Source of the DNA: a bacterium
GTDB lineage: Bacteria; Planctomycetota; Planctomycetia; Kolteriales; Kolteriaceae
Reading direction: 5' to 3'
Assembly (NCBI GenBank): GCA_019753235.1
Contig: JAIELF010000038.1
Location: 1 to 64,000, forward strand
Length of the DNA stretch: 64,000 nucleotides
Shown here one piece after another: positions 26,266-34,429 of the stretch. The stretch's first letter is position 1, and the number at the start of each line of letters is the position of its first letter. A model generated the notes under the pieces. It ran no database searches. It saw nothing but the letters and a program-made list of their open reading frames with translations, and was not told the origin of the DNA. The position numbers were made by a program, and so were the translations under genes.

Positions 26266-26802
26266 TCAGGCGGCCGCCTGAAGGTCGTCAGTTCGGACCA
26301 TCAGCGACCGCATTCGAGGCAGGCTGATCGGCATGAAGCCGAGCACGGCGCCGAAGATCACGTGGCCGATGAACCACGTGACGGGGGTCTTGTCGGTGGC
26401 CAGATGCATGACGACATTTCCCTGCGGCATGATGACGAAAGTGAAAAGCGCCCAGGCGGCGACGCCCCAGAGAATGCCGATCATCCCGCTCGCCCATAAT
26501 GGCATGGGCCGACTGAGGACCGGTCCGAGCATGGCCCCCAAAGTCATGGAGGTCGCCATGTGCAGCATTAGCCCGGAGACAAACACCAGCGGCGTGAGTG
26601 TCAGGGCGTTTTCACCGAAGAACGTGGCGGCGATCAGTTGCACCGGAGTGATGAATCCGTTCCCGGCGATTAGTGATGTGACCATGGCCCATCCGGCCAT
26701 CGCGACGCCGGCGATGGCGCCGACGACGGCGCCGTTGGCCAACGTGAAGAGCAGTGTCTGGCTGCCCTGATGTTGGGCCTTGGCCGCGTTGAGAGTGGAC
26801 AT
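26266..26802 (-). CDS. Integral membrane protein between the two P460 genes
   Basis: 178 residues from the ATG at 26802 (AAAGG seven bases upstream). Four hydrophobic helices are visible: about residues 22-46, 62-82, 88-118 and 140-160, with a short basic C-terminus. No cofactor-binding cysteines and only a few histidines (HMATSM, MHLATDKTPVTWFIGH) are seen. I do not recognise the family. Its place between two P460 cytochromes, with gaps of about 48 and 67 bases, suggests the three are cotranscribed and that it could anchor or serve electron transfer, which is an inference. Confidence 0.75.
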   Translation of the reverse strand: MSTLNAAKAQHQGSQTLLFTLANGAVVGAIAGVAMAGWAMVTSLIAGNGFITPVQLIAATFFGENALTLTPLVFVSGLMLHMATSMTLGAMLGPVLSRPMPLWASGMIGILWGVAAWALFTFVIMPQGNVVMHLATDKTPVTWFIGHVIFGAVLGFMPISLPRMRSLMVRTDDLQAAA

Positions 26803-26868
26803 TTTCAACCTTTCTTTGAGAGATCGAGGCGTGGGGAGTGGGTTTCGTGACTTCTCGGAAAAAGGGAC

Positions 26869-27480
26869 CTACTTCTTTGGGGCAGCGTCGCGAAGGACGG
26901 GATAATACTGTGTGAACACGTAGTCCTTCTTGGCGTTCTGCTGATGGCATTCGTTGCACGAGGCCGTGGCAGCCTTGGGAGCTGATTCCTTAAGCGGGTA
27001 TTTGTGACCGAAGCTGAAGTACGCCCAGTTTCCAGGTTCATCCTTGAATCTCTTGGAGTCTTTCATTGATACCTCCAGGCCGATGTACTCGCCCATGAAG
27101 TACCCCTTGCCGCTGGTGGCTTCTTTCGATCCGACGCTGGTGAGTTCCTTGACGAGCACGGTGCCATCGCGATACTCGCCGGTCTTCTCGTAGTGGGCGA
27201 AGCTGTCCGGATCCATGTAGACGATGTGGAACTCGGGGAAGGCTGCTTCTCCGTCGTTCATGTCGTTCGGGGTAATCGGAGTGCCGATGAACGGCCACAT
27301 GCGGTACCCGGTCGGCTTCTTTAGCTTGCCGTCCTCGGTAAACTTCACTGCCGCCTTGTCGATCATTTTGTCGGCGGCGTGGGCGCTGGCCGGGCGGGCC
27401 GCGCTCCACAGAAAGAATGCCAAAACGCCGGCAGCGGTCGCACCACTGACCACCCACACGCGATTCAATCCAGACATCAT
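26869..27480 (-). CDS. Cytochrome P460-family protein (2)
   Basis: 203 residues; ATG preceded by AAAGGAG. Signal peptide (hydrophobic about residues 9-26, ending SAHAADK). The P460 domain has YRMWPFIGTPITPND, FHIVYMDPDSF, VLVKEL and the haem-c site SCNECHQQNAKKDYVFTQYYPVL. Only about a fifth of positions look shared with the other P460 at 25.6-26.2 kb, so this is not a recent duplication. Likely periplasmic; the activity (NO, hydroxylamine, or another small nitrogen oxide) is a family-based guess. Confidence 0.87.
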   Translation of the reverse strand: MMSGLNRVWVVSGATAAGVLAFFLWSAARPASAHAADKMIDKAAVKFTEDGKLKKPTGYRMWPFIGTPITPNDMNDGEAAFPEFHIVYMDPDSFAHYEKTGEYRDGTVLVKELTSVGSKEATSGKGYFMGEYIGLEVSMKDSKRFKDEPGNWAYFSFGHKYPLKESAPKAATASCNECHQQNAKKDYVFTQYYPVLRDAAPKK

Positions 27481-27670
27481 GAGGCTCCTTTAGAATAGAG
27501 GTCAGGCACAAGGAAAAACCCCGAAATGGGGTGATGGTGGAGACCCGTCGTGTCGGACGAGCCCCACAAGACAGACCGCAGTTGAGACTCGTCGCGACTG
27601 CGATCCGATTCCACTGGATGAGGCCACTTCCTGCTTCACCTAGCTAGGTCGATTAGGCACCCGAACTGAT

Positions 27671-28051
27671 TCAACCGTGCTTGGCCTGGGCGAAGTGCTT
27701 GTTCGCCTTGACCATGCAAGCCGCGTCGCCCCCCTTCTCCCACAGCGCCTTGGCGTCCACTTCGGCGTTCTTAAGGAACAGCAGCAACTGACCGTCGACG
27801 ATCTTGAAGCTGGTTGGATCGACGGGGAACTCCTTCTCGATGGAGTGCCCGAACGCGCAGGTGCCACCGAACGCCGGGGCGTACTTGCCCGGATTTGCCC
27901 GGAAGGTGGCGACTTGAGCGGCCGAGGTGAACAAGTAATGTTTGCCGTCGTGGTCGGCGTGGAACTCGGCCCGCCCCTGTTCGGGCTTGTTGGCCTCAAA
28001 GTAGGACACCGGGCTGTACCCGCCGATGGCGGGTTCGTGAGCTTTCGACAA
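27671..28051 (-). CDS. YHS-domain-like small protein
   Basis: 126 residues from a TTG at 28051, chosen because AAGGAG lies six bases upstream; a start at 28120 would add 23 residues without similarity. The protein begins SKAHEPAIGGYSPVSYF and has HYLFTSAAQVATFRANPGKYAPAFGGTCAFG, the YHS pattern seen in small proteins near metal or oxidative-stress genes. A single Cys in GTCAFG and a later Cys (DAACMV) are present. No signal peptide, so cytoplasmic. It sits between the AraC regulator and the P460 genes on the same strand. Confidence 0.78.
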   Translation of the reverse strand: MSKAHEPAIGGYSPVSYFEANKPEQGRAEFHADHDGKHYLFTSAAQVATFRANPGKYAPAFGGTCAFGHSIEKEFPVDPTSFKIVDGQLLLFLKNAEVDAKALWEKGGDAACMVKANKHFAQAKHG

Positions 28052-28190
28052 TGCGATCTCCTTGCAAGGCGTGTCGTTGGACCAGCTCAGCCTTGGGCGC
28101 AATGAGAGTGAGGCTGGCAAGGAGAGGATGTTAGCGGCAGCGATGTTGGTCCGTCTTCCATGACCCTGCTATTTACTGTCAGGTTCTTGC

Positions 28191-29081
28191 TTACTTGCGG
28201 AATTCGGCCGGCGTGCAGCCGACGATCCGTTTGAAGTGCTGGCCGAGGTGGCTTTGGCTAGAGAACCCAACGGTCGCAGCCACTTCGACCAGCGACATTC
28301 GGCCATCGCGGATCAACGCTTTAGCTCGCTCCACCCGCTGGGCGATCAGGAACTGATGCGGAGCGAGGCCGGTCGCGCGCTTGAACAGGCGGGCAAAGTG
28401 AAACTCGCTCAGGTGGGCCACGGACGCCAGGTCCGCAACGGTGATGTCCAGGCTCAAGTTGTCCTGGATGTAGTTGCGGACACGGCCCAACCGGTCGGGG
28501 GATAATCTATCCGACCGCTTGGGGCTTTTCGGTGGTTGGCCGGAGCGGGTCAGGAGGGTTGCCAGCAGGGCATCGAGCGCCGCGTCGGCGAACAGCGAGC
28601 CGTGGGGGTTGCTCTCGACGGCCTCGTCCCACAGCCGCAGGCATAGTGCCTCGACCAGCGGGTCGCGGAAGAAGTCGTGGCACCCACCGAGATCGACGAC
28701 CGGGCGACCTAAGGCCTGTTCGCTCAAAGACACCAGACGTGATTTCGGCAGGCCGACGACAAACGTCTCGCACGCCGCGTGTTTCTCGTAATCGCAGGCC
28801 GTGTCGGGCGGGGCGACCATCATCATACCGGCCGTGATTTCGACCCGCTTGCGTCCATTGCCGAGGTCGATGTCCGCCCAACAGCGGCCGGCCGTCGTGT
28901 AGATCAGGGAGTAATCCGCGAACGGAGGGTCGGGGTAATGGCCCGGCGGCTGCTTGCCGCGGACCAGACTGACACCGTCGGCCGTGCGAGTTTCTTCGAC
29001 GAACGGGCGGTACGGGCCTCGGGTCAGCCAGTCGGCGCAGTCCCCGTACCGCTCACCTGCGTCGTTAGGATCACCGGTCAT
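28191..29081 (-). CDS. AraC-family transcriptional regulator
   Basis: 296 residues; ATG with AAGGGA upstream. The first 190 residues look like a cupin-type sensing domain (PFADYSLIYTTAGRCWADID, MMMVAPPDTACDYEK). Two helix-turn-helix units follow in the C-terminal 100 residues: ITVADLASVAHLSEFHFARLF and LVEVAATVGFSSQSHLGQHF, with the closing GCTPAEFRK. It probably controls the minus-strand genes just downstream (YHS protein, P460s, SDR). The ligand is unknown; a DUF417 gene, a family found next to AraC-type RclR in E. coli, lies upstream. Confidence 0.9.
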   Translation of the reverse strand: MTGDPNDAGERYGDCADWLTRGPYRPFVEETRTADGVSLVRGKQPPGHYPDPPFADYSLIYTTAGRCWADIDLGNGRKRVEITAGMMMVAPPDTACDYEKHAACETFVVGLPKSRLVSLSEQALGRPVVDLGGCHDFFRDPLVEALCLRLWDEAVESNPHGSLFADAALDALLATLLTRSGQPPKSPKRSDRLSPDRLGRVRNYIQDNLSLDITVADLASVAHLSEFHFARLFKRATGLAPHQFLIAQRVERAKALIRDGRMSLVEVAATVGFSSQSHLGQHFKRIVGCTPAEFRK

Positions 29082-29188
29082 TGGTTCCCTTCCGGAAGAA
29101 ATGCGGTAATCGTCCCTTGCGGCATCAGCATAGAGGCGAAAAGGGGCTGTTGCTGATTTCCGCTGCTGGGTGTCAGCAACATCGTTTT

Positions 29189-29386
29189 CTAATTGTATGT
29201 GGCTAGGACTGTGATGCTTGAGGGATTGAACACCGACTTATCCGCAAACTCGGCTACCTTAGCGACGTTCGCTTTTCTAATCTGTTTATCCCACTCGATC
29301 TGTAGAGCTTTTACACGCTCTTCGTCTAGACCAATGACGGTCAGTTTTAGCCCGTCGCCCGAGTCAAAGACGCGGCCGGGTGGCAC
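29189..29386 (-). pseudogene. Fragment of an MBL-fold hydrolase, cut by a REP element
   Basis: The frame contains GDGLKLTVIGLDEERVKALQ and ADKSVFNPSSITVLATYN, which recall the region of certain metallo-beta-lactamase-fold proteins before 'NLSSIVVLAE...LLTGD'. The metal-binding part is missing on both sides. The first residues, MPPGRV, are encoded by the adjacent REP sequence, so the gene lost its beginning at the REP boundary. Not expected to be functional. Confidence 0.42.
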
Positions 29387-29403
29387 TGGCTATTGCCCAG
29401 TGC
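29373..29403. repeat. REP-like palindrome 1
   Basis: The 18-base sequence starting CGGCCGGGTGGCACTGGC is identical at 29373-29390 and 29836-29853, in the same orientation. Here GCACTGG (29383-29389) pairs with CCAGTGC (29397-29403) across a seven-base loop. REP elements of this kind flank and are mobilised by RAYT transposases, and a RAYT remnant lies between the two copies. Confidence 0.7.
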
Positions 29404-29420
29404 TCTTCCTTTGTCTTTGT

Positions 29421-29849
29421 TCAAATTCCAGCCCATGAACCCTGGGGGAACCCAGCATACTGCTGGCCCAATGGCACTGCATGATCATACCTCGCCGACG
29501 ACCACTTCCAGTCAATCATCCGCTGACAAAGCCCACGCTTCACCGGGTTGCCATGAATGTACTCGATGCTGGCCTGGATCGCATCCGCAGTCGAGAGATT
29601 TCGATCGTAACCAGCCCCCTCTTGCCAAAAGCGAAAGCAGACCTTGCCAGGCCGCTCCTGAATAAGAAGGCTCTCCAGGAGTTGAGAATCGTCCCGCGTC
29701 AATCTTTCTCGAAGCGATCCGGAGGTGGCTCGCTTGACCATCGCGAGGTAGCGTCCAAGGTTCGGCAGATCGTCCAGTGGCCTGATCAAGAGGTGAACAT
29801 GTTCGGGCATGAAGACGAAGGCCACGAGTTCTACACGGCCGGGTGGCAC
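29421..29849 (-). pseudogene. REP-associated tyrosine transposase (RAYT, IS200-like), 5'-truncated
   Basis: 142 residues with the Y1/HUH motif FMPEHVHLLIRPL, followed by LATVKRA-like helix text (YLAMVKRATSGSL), FWQEGAGYDRNL with the candidate catalytic Tyr, and IEYIHGNPVKRGL, then WSSARYD. This is the RAYT core. The usual 40-60 residues before the HUH motif are missing: the frame starts with MPPGRV encoded by the right-hand REP, which has replaced the real 5' end. The C-terminal part looks complete. Probably inactive. Confidence 0.8.
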
Positions 29850-29865
29850 TGGCGTGTCGCCAGTG
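29836..29865. repeat. REP-like palindrome 2
   Basis: Second copy of the 18-base REP sequence, with CACTGGC (29847-29853) pairing with GCCAGTG (29859-29865) around a five-base loop. It joins the truncated RAYT frame on the left to a truncated cupin-type frame on the right, so it marks a recombination or insertion point. Confidence 0.7.
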
Positions 29866-29866
29866 T

Positions 29867-30082
29867 GCAGCTAGCGATCATCGGGCTTGACGAAGATGCG
29901 GCGCCGGCGTCTTTTCCGTCGAGTTTTTCGACAATGTCTTGCCGAGAGAGCGCGGTCACCCCTACCTGGTCCTTGGCCGTCCGTTGGGCCAACGCCATGC
30001 CGCCGACGCCAAGGGCGAAGCTGACGGCGATCAAGAGGGAAGTCCGATGTGTCACAGCAAAGTACTTCGCGAACGGGCTCAT
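29867..30082 (-). pseudogene. 5' fragment of a secreted (cupin-like) protein
   Basis: ATG at 30082 with AAGGAGAG upstream, then a signal peptide (LLIAVSFALGVGGMALAQ) and VTALSRQDIVEKLDGKDA. That order, a signal peptide followed by 'RxDIxEKLDGKEA', recalls small periplasmic cupin proteins whose barrel would follow. The frame runs into REP palindrome 2 after about 72 residues and the barrel is absent. Translation signals are intact, so a short peptide might still be made. Confidence 0.45.
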
Positions 30083-30119
30083 GTCGCTCTCCTTTTCGAT
30101 TTCAAAATGTTGCAGGATA

Positions 30120-30647
30120 TTACTTATTGTGGTGTTGTTCGGATGCGTCGGTCGTCAGAGCGACTAGGTCCTGGCCGCACAGCCAGACAGCGGCACCCAA
30201 TAACACAAAGTCTTTGATGAGGAACTGGCCCGGCACAACCGATAGCGCCGGGAATCCGCCAGCCGACGCCTCCCATACGCCGGGCGTGGTCAGCAAAAAA
30301 CTCAACGTGGTCGAGAACATGCCGACTGCCGATATGCTGCCCAGTAGAGACGCGCGGGCCGAAAGGGGCCGAGCCGCAATCAACAGGGCCACGGCGATTT
30401 CGGTGACGCCCAGCAATGCCGAGAAACTTCGAACGCTGAAAATCGAATAGGCCCAGCTCATCAGCGGACTGTTGGCAACAAAGGCCGAGATTCCGTCGGC
30501 CTCGTAGGCGGTGAATTTCATGCCTCCGATCCAAACCAGTACCAGGACCAGGCTATAGCGGACGGCCAGTCGCCCCACGGTATCTGGGAACGCCTGTTGA
30601 TCCAGGTTTTGCTTTTTGATCCCCTGGCCGAGTGCGGTTGCTGACAT
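30120..30647 (-). CDS. DUF417 (YkgB/RclC-like) membrane protein
   Basis: 175 residues; ATG with AAGGGG upstream. Four transmembrane helices: about residues 28-46, 76-92, 96-118 and 140-156. The signatures WIGGMKFTAYEADGISAFVANSP and SFLLTTPGVWE...LIKDFVLLGAA define the DUF417 family. E. coli RclC of this family belongs to the reactive-chlorine response, controlled by the AraC-type RclR; here an AraC regulator lies about 1 kb away beyond the REP/RAYT debris. A role in oxidant defence is possible but not shown. Confidence 0.85.
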   Translation of the reverse strand: MSATALGQGIKKQNLDQQAFPDTVGRLAVRYSLVLVLVWIGGMKFTAYEADGISAFVANSPLMSWAYSIFSVRSFSALLGVTEIAVALLIAARPLSARASLLGSISAVGMFSTTLSFLLTTPGVWEASAGGFPALSVVPGQFLIKDFVLLGAAVWLCGQDLVALTTDASEQHHNK

Positions 30648-31310
30648 GGTTATCCCCTTCGTGAATCGAATCGTCGAAACTGATGTCTCACGGCTCCGAG
30701 TGAGCCGCCGTCATCCCATTGATGCGGCGTCGCGGCGGTTCTTACCCTCGGGGCGACAATTTTCCTGCAGGTATGATCAGCTCACTTGGGCAATCTCCCC
30801 AAGCTGAAGGAGCGTTTCGCGGGTTAGGGTCGCGATGCCGCCGCGCGGCCTTGATCGTGAGGGATTCCACTCGACCACTTCACTTCCGACGTGCAACTTA
30901 TTCCCATGAGGTGGTCGGGGTTTCACGGACAGGTGAGCGGCTTATTTGGCGAGCGAATGTTGTTCGAACTGGCTCGGGGTCATGGAGCCCAGCGATGAGT
31001 TCCGGTGGTTTGCCGTTTGGGTAGGCGATGTCGCGGCGACGAGTCTGGTTCTGTGAGAGTTCGAGGGAGATCCCACGAGGCTATTCGACAAGCAGGGCCC
31101 AAACTCTTCTCAACCGCTTGCTTCCTAACACCTGTTACGAGATCGCTGGACAAGTCAGTCCGAAGGGAAACCCTGTTGCCGGTAGACAACCATCTGGATG
31201 AGACACTACACTAGACGCGAGGCGGGGGGCCATGGTGACCGGCGCGAGCCTGGACCATTTCGAAGTTTAGCGCCGATGGAACATATCTGTTACTTGAAGT
31301 GAGGATACGG
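30648..31310. other. Non-coding accessory spacer
   Basis: 660 bases between the divergent DUF417 and sulfatase genes. Apart from the IS3 remnant listed separately I find no supported gene; short frames on both strands (for example 31005-31214) show no family features. The promoters of both flanking genes should be here. Confidence 0.5.
30942..31023 (-). pseudogene. C-terminal remnant of an IS3-family transposase (OrfB)
   Basis: In one minus-strand frame the sequence reads NHRNSSLGSMTPSQFEQHS and ends in TAA at 30942. The order HxxSSLG, then TPxxF, is the classic end of IS3-family OrfB integrases. Only about 25 residues remain; the DDE core is absent and no terminal inverted repeats are seen. 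Confidence 0.55.
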
Positions 31311-32891
31311 ATGACACGACGTTCGGCGGTACTTGTAGGGTTTATGTCCATGCTGGTGGTCTTGCCGATGGCGGCACAGGCTCAACCGAGAAAGCCCAAC
31401 ATTCTGGTCATTTGGGGTGACGACATCGGCACCTGGAACATCAGCCACAACAATCGTGGCATGATGGGCTACAAGACGCCGAACATTGACCGCATCGCGC
31501 GGGAAGGCGTCTCTTTTACAGACTACTACGCACAGCAGAGCTGCACGGCTGGGCGAGCCGCGTTTATCAGCGGAAGCGTTCCGGTACGCAGCGGGATGAC
31601 CAAGGTCGGCATGCCCGGCGCCAAAGAGGGCTGGCAGAAGACGGATGTCACCATGGCAACCGTGCTCAAGAGTCTCGGCTACGCGACCGGCCAGTTCGGC
31701 AAGAATCACCAAGGCGACCGCGACGAGCATTTGCCAACGATGCACGGCTTCGACGAGTTCATGGGCAGTTTGTACCACTTGAATGCAGAAGAAGAGCCAG
31801 AGAACCGCGACTATCCCAGGGACATGAAGCTGCCCAACGGCAAGACGTTCTTGGAACAATTCGGTCCGCGCGGCGTGCTCAAGTCCAAGGCTGATGGTCG
31901 TGGCGGACAGTCAATCGAGAACCTTGGTCCGCTGACGACGAAGCGGATGGAGACGATTGATGAAGAGTCCTTGGCCGCGGCCAAGGATTTCATCATGCGA
32001 AAGAGCAAAGCGGGCGAGCCGTTCTTTTGCTGGTGGAACGGGACTCGGATGCACTTTCGCACGCACGTGAAAGAAGCGAACAAGGGGATCAGCGGACCCA
32101 GCGGCGATGAGTACCACGACGGCATGGTCGAACACGATCTGCATGTCGGCGAGTTGCTGAAGCTTATCGACGAACTTGGTTTGGCCGACAGCACGATCGT
32201 GCAATACTCGACCGACAACGGCCCACACTACAACACCTGGCCCGACGCTGGCACGACGCCGTTTCGCAGCGAAAAGAATTCAAACTGGGAAGGTGCGTTT
32301 CGGGTTCCCTGCTTCGTCCGTTGGCCTGGCAAATATATGAAGGGTGAAACGGTCAACGGGATTGTCTCGCACGAAGATTGGTTGCCGACATTTGCTGCCG
32401 CCGCCGGCGACGACAAGATCGTCGAGAAACTCAAAGCGGGGGTTGAAATCAACGGTCGCAAGTACAAGAACCACGTTGATGGCAAAAACCTGACCGAATA
32501 CCTCACAGGCAAGGCCAAGGATTCGCCGCGCAAATCGTTTATCTACGTAGGCGATGACGGGGACGTGATGGCCATTCGTGTCGGCGACTGGAAGGCGGTT
32601 TATCTAGAGAACCGCGCTGAGCAACTGCAAGTCTGGCGCGAACCCATGGTTCACTTGCGGCTTCCGCTGCTGTTCAACCTGCGACGCGATCCGTTCGAGA
32701 AGTCTCAGCACAATTCCAACACCTACCACGACTGGATGATCGACCGGGCATTTGTGTTGATTCCCTTGCAGGCCGTCGCGAGTGAGTTTCTCATGACCTT
32801 AAAGGAATTCCCGCCGAGCCAAAAGCCGGGGGACTGGAGTCTCGATTCGCTTGAAAAACAGATCAAGCTCATGAGCACTCCAGTAAAATAG
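31311..32891 (+). CDS. Secreted arylsulfatase (FGly type)
   Basis: 526 residues from the ATG at 31311, chosen because GAGG lies six bases upstream; a GTG at 31299 is in frame. Signal peptide ends near AAQAQ. Metal-binding start of the sulfatase fold: NILVIWGDDIGTWN. The FGly signature is CTAGR with Cys78, so it needs a formylglycine-generating enzyme, not seen here. Further motifs: GKNHQGD, the DNGPHYNTWPD metal site, and GAFRVPCFVRWPG. Likely periplasmic or exported, removing sulfate esters from polysaccharides or aryl compounds. A HAD phosphatase gene follows in the same direction. Confidence 0.92.
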   Translation: MTRRSAVLVGFMSMLVVLPMAAQAQPRKPNILVIWGDDIGTWNISHNNRGMMGYKTPNIDRIAREGVSFTDYYAQQSCTAGRAAFISGSVPVRSGMTKVGMPGAKEGWQKTDVTMATVLKSLGYATGQFGKNHQGDRDEHLPTMHGFDEFMGSLYHLNAEEEPENRDYPRDMKLPNGKTFLEQFGPRGVLKSKADGRGGQSIENLGPLTTKRMETIDEESLAAAKDFIMRKSKAGEPFFCWWNGTRMHFRTHVKEANKGISGPSGDEYHDGMVEHDLHVGELLKLIDELGLADSTIVQYSTDNGPHYNTWPDAGTTPFRSEKNSNWEGAFRVPCFVRWPGKYMKGETVNGIVSHEDWLPTFAAAAGDDKIVEKLKAGVEINGRKYKNHVDGKNLTEYLTGKAKDSPRKSFIYVGDDGDVMAIRVGDWKAVYLENRAEQLQVWREPMVHLRLPLLFNLRRDPFEKSQHNSNTYHDWMIDRAFVLIPLQAVASEFLMTLKEFPPSQKPGDWSLDSLEKQIKLMSTPVK

Positions 32892-32960
32892 GTGTATCCT
32901 GTGCAGGGGGTGCCGTCTTCGTGGGCGGCGCTCCCTCGGACTCAACCAAGAAGTTCCGCG

Positions 32961-33944
32961 ATGCACTCATTTCACTTTGTCGTTTCGATCGTCGTCCTGT
33001 TACTCACGCGAGGCTGGGGAGCGGCGCAAGTTCCGCTGCCGACCTGGAATGAGGGTGCCGCAAGACAGGCGATCTTCGATTTTGTCGCTAAGGTAACAGA
33101 GAAGGGCTCCCCAAGCTTTGTTCCCATTGCTGATCGGATAGCGGTGTTTGACAACGACGGCACGCTCTGGCCCGAGCAGCCAATGTATGTTCAGCTATCC
33201 TTTGCGTTAGACCGGGTGAAAACGCTCGCGCCTCAACATCCCGAGTGGAAGGACCACGAACCGTTCGCTTCTCTCTTGAAGGGCGACATGAAAGCCGTGC
33301 TCGCCGAGGGCGAACGAGCGCTTGCCGAGATTGTCATGGCAACCCACGCGGGCATGACAACCGAGGAGTTTGACAGAATTGTCAGCGATTGGATCACCAC
33401 CGCGAGGCACCCCAAGTCGGGTAAGCTATACACGGAGATGGTCTATCTGCCCATGCTTGAATTGTTGTCCTACCTCCGCAACAATGGGTTCAAGACTTTC
33501 ATTGTCTCAGGTGGTGGAATCGAATTTATGCGTCCCTGGGCGCTGCGAGTCTATGGCATCCCACCGGAGCAGATTATCGGCAGCAGCATCAAGACGAGAT
33601 ACGAGCGACGTAACGATCGTCCAGTAATTGTTCGATTGCCCGAACTGAACTTCGTTGACGACAAGTCCGGCAAGCCCTTAGGCATCCAACAGCACATCGG
33701 CCGTCGGCCAATCGCCGCTTTTGGCAACTCGGATGGTGACTTCGAGATGCTGGAATGGACCACATCGGGGAATGGAACTCGGTTTGGTCTGATCGTCCAT
33801 CATACCGATGCCGACCGTGAATGGGCTTACGATCGACAGTCTTCCGTGGGCCGCCTTGATAAAGCCCTGGACCAAGCAAAATCGCGTGGTTGGAACCTCG
33901 TCGATATGAAACACGACTGGAAAATCATTTACCGCGTCGAGTAG
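32961..33944 (+). CDS. Secreted HAD-family phosphatase
   Basis: 327 residues from the ATG at 32961, which gives a signal peptide (hydrophobic about residues 4-18, then GWGAAQ); no strong ribosome site is visible. HAD motif I is VFDNDGTLWPEQP, motif II FIVSGGGIEF, then KTRYE, and motif IV FGNSDGDFEML. This is the SerB-like group (PF12710) with a helical cap between motifs I and II. It lies 69 bases after the sulfatase; HAD phosphatases of this kind accompany sulfatases in other planctomycetes. The substrate is unknown. Confidence 0.85.
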   Translation: MHSFHFVVSIVVLLLTRGWGAAQVPLPTWNEGAARQAIFDFVAKVTEKGSPSFVPIADRIAVFDNDGTLWPEQPMYVQLSFALDRVKTLAPQHPEWKDHEPFASLLKGDMKAVLAEGERALAEIVMATHAGMTTEEFDRIVSDWITTARHPKSGKLYTEMVYLPMLELLSYLRNNGFKTFIVSGGGIEFMRPWALRVYGIPPEQIIGSSIKTRYERRNDRPVIVRLPELNFVDDKSGKPLGIQQHIGRRPIAAFGNSDGDFEMLEWTTSGNGTRFGLIVHHTDADREWAYDRQSSVGRLDKALDQAKSRGWNLVDMKHDWKIIYRVE

Positions 33945-34309
33945 CGTTGGGAGTAGTCCAAGTGTGCACTATAGCCGAGTGACGGGCCGACGAGAGTCTA
34001 CGGTAACGGCCGGCTAACACGCGATCAACCTCGCTCCGTTCGGTCCGCTGGAAACGGCGTCTTCTTGGCCCAAGTCCGTAGTTTTGGACGGCTTCTAATA
34101 AAGCCGTCGGCACTGAGGGACATCGAGTGACGGATCATGAAATAAACAAGAATAAACGAACCATTCAGGGTGAAATCCAAGAGAACGAAACTCGCGACCC
34201 TCGTCGCTTTCGCGTGATCACTGGCCATTTCAGCGGCGCACGCTCAGACAAACAATCCTCTATCTGTCGACAAAGAACGGCTTTTCAAGGACAGACCAAC
34301 CGGTGCTGC
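33945..34309. other. Spacer after the sulfatase-HAD pair
   Basis: About 365 bases with no supported gene. AT-richer than its surroundings near 34125-34200. It connects the plus-strand sulfatase unit with a minus-strand operon whose last gene has been cut off here. Confidence 0.5.
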
Positions 34310-34429
34310 TCTCGAATCGTTGAGAACGACGACACTGCCGACCGGGGTGTTTCCATGCTTTTTCGCTTTTCGAGCCAGCTCGATGCAACGACGCATGAAG
34401 CGTTTGTGACCCTGTGTGCTTTCACTCAC
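34310..34429 (-). pseudogene. N-terminal fragment of a nucleoside deaminase
   Basis: From a GTG at 34429 the frame reads HKRFMRRCIELARKAKKHG and TPVGSVVVLND, the beginning of a CMP/dCMP- or tRNA-adenosine-type deaminase, just before the HAE zinc motif. After about residue 40 similarity stops and the zinc motifs are missing. The GTG overlaps the stop of the PNPOx gene (GTGA), so the intact gene was once translationally coupled to it. Confidence 0.58.

Noticed and set aside
29421-29849. Active RAYT transposase
   Set aside because: The HUH motif is there, but the N-terminal region is missing and the start codon comes from a REP element.
31005-31214. 69-residue plus-strand frame between the DUF417 and sulfatase genes
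   Set aside because: It has no family features and overlaps an IS3 remnant on the opposite strand; no ribosome site.
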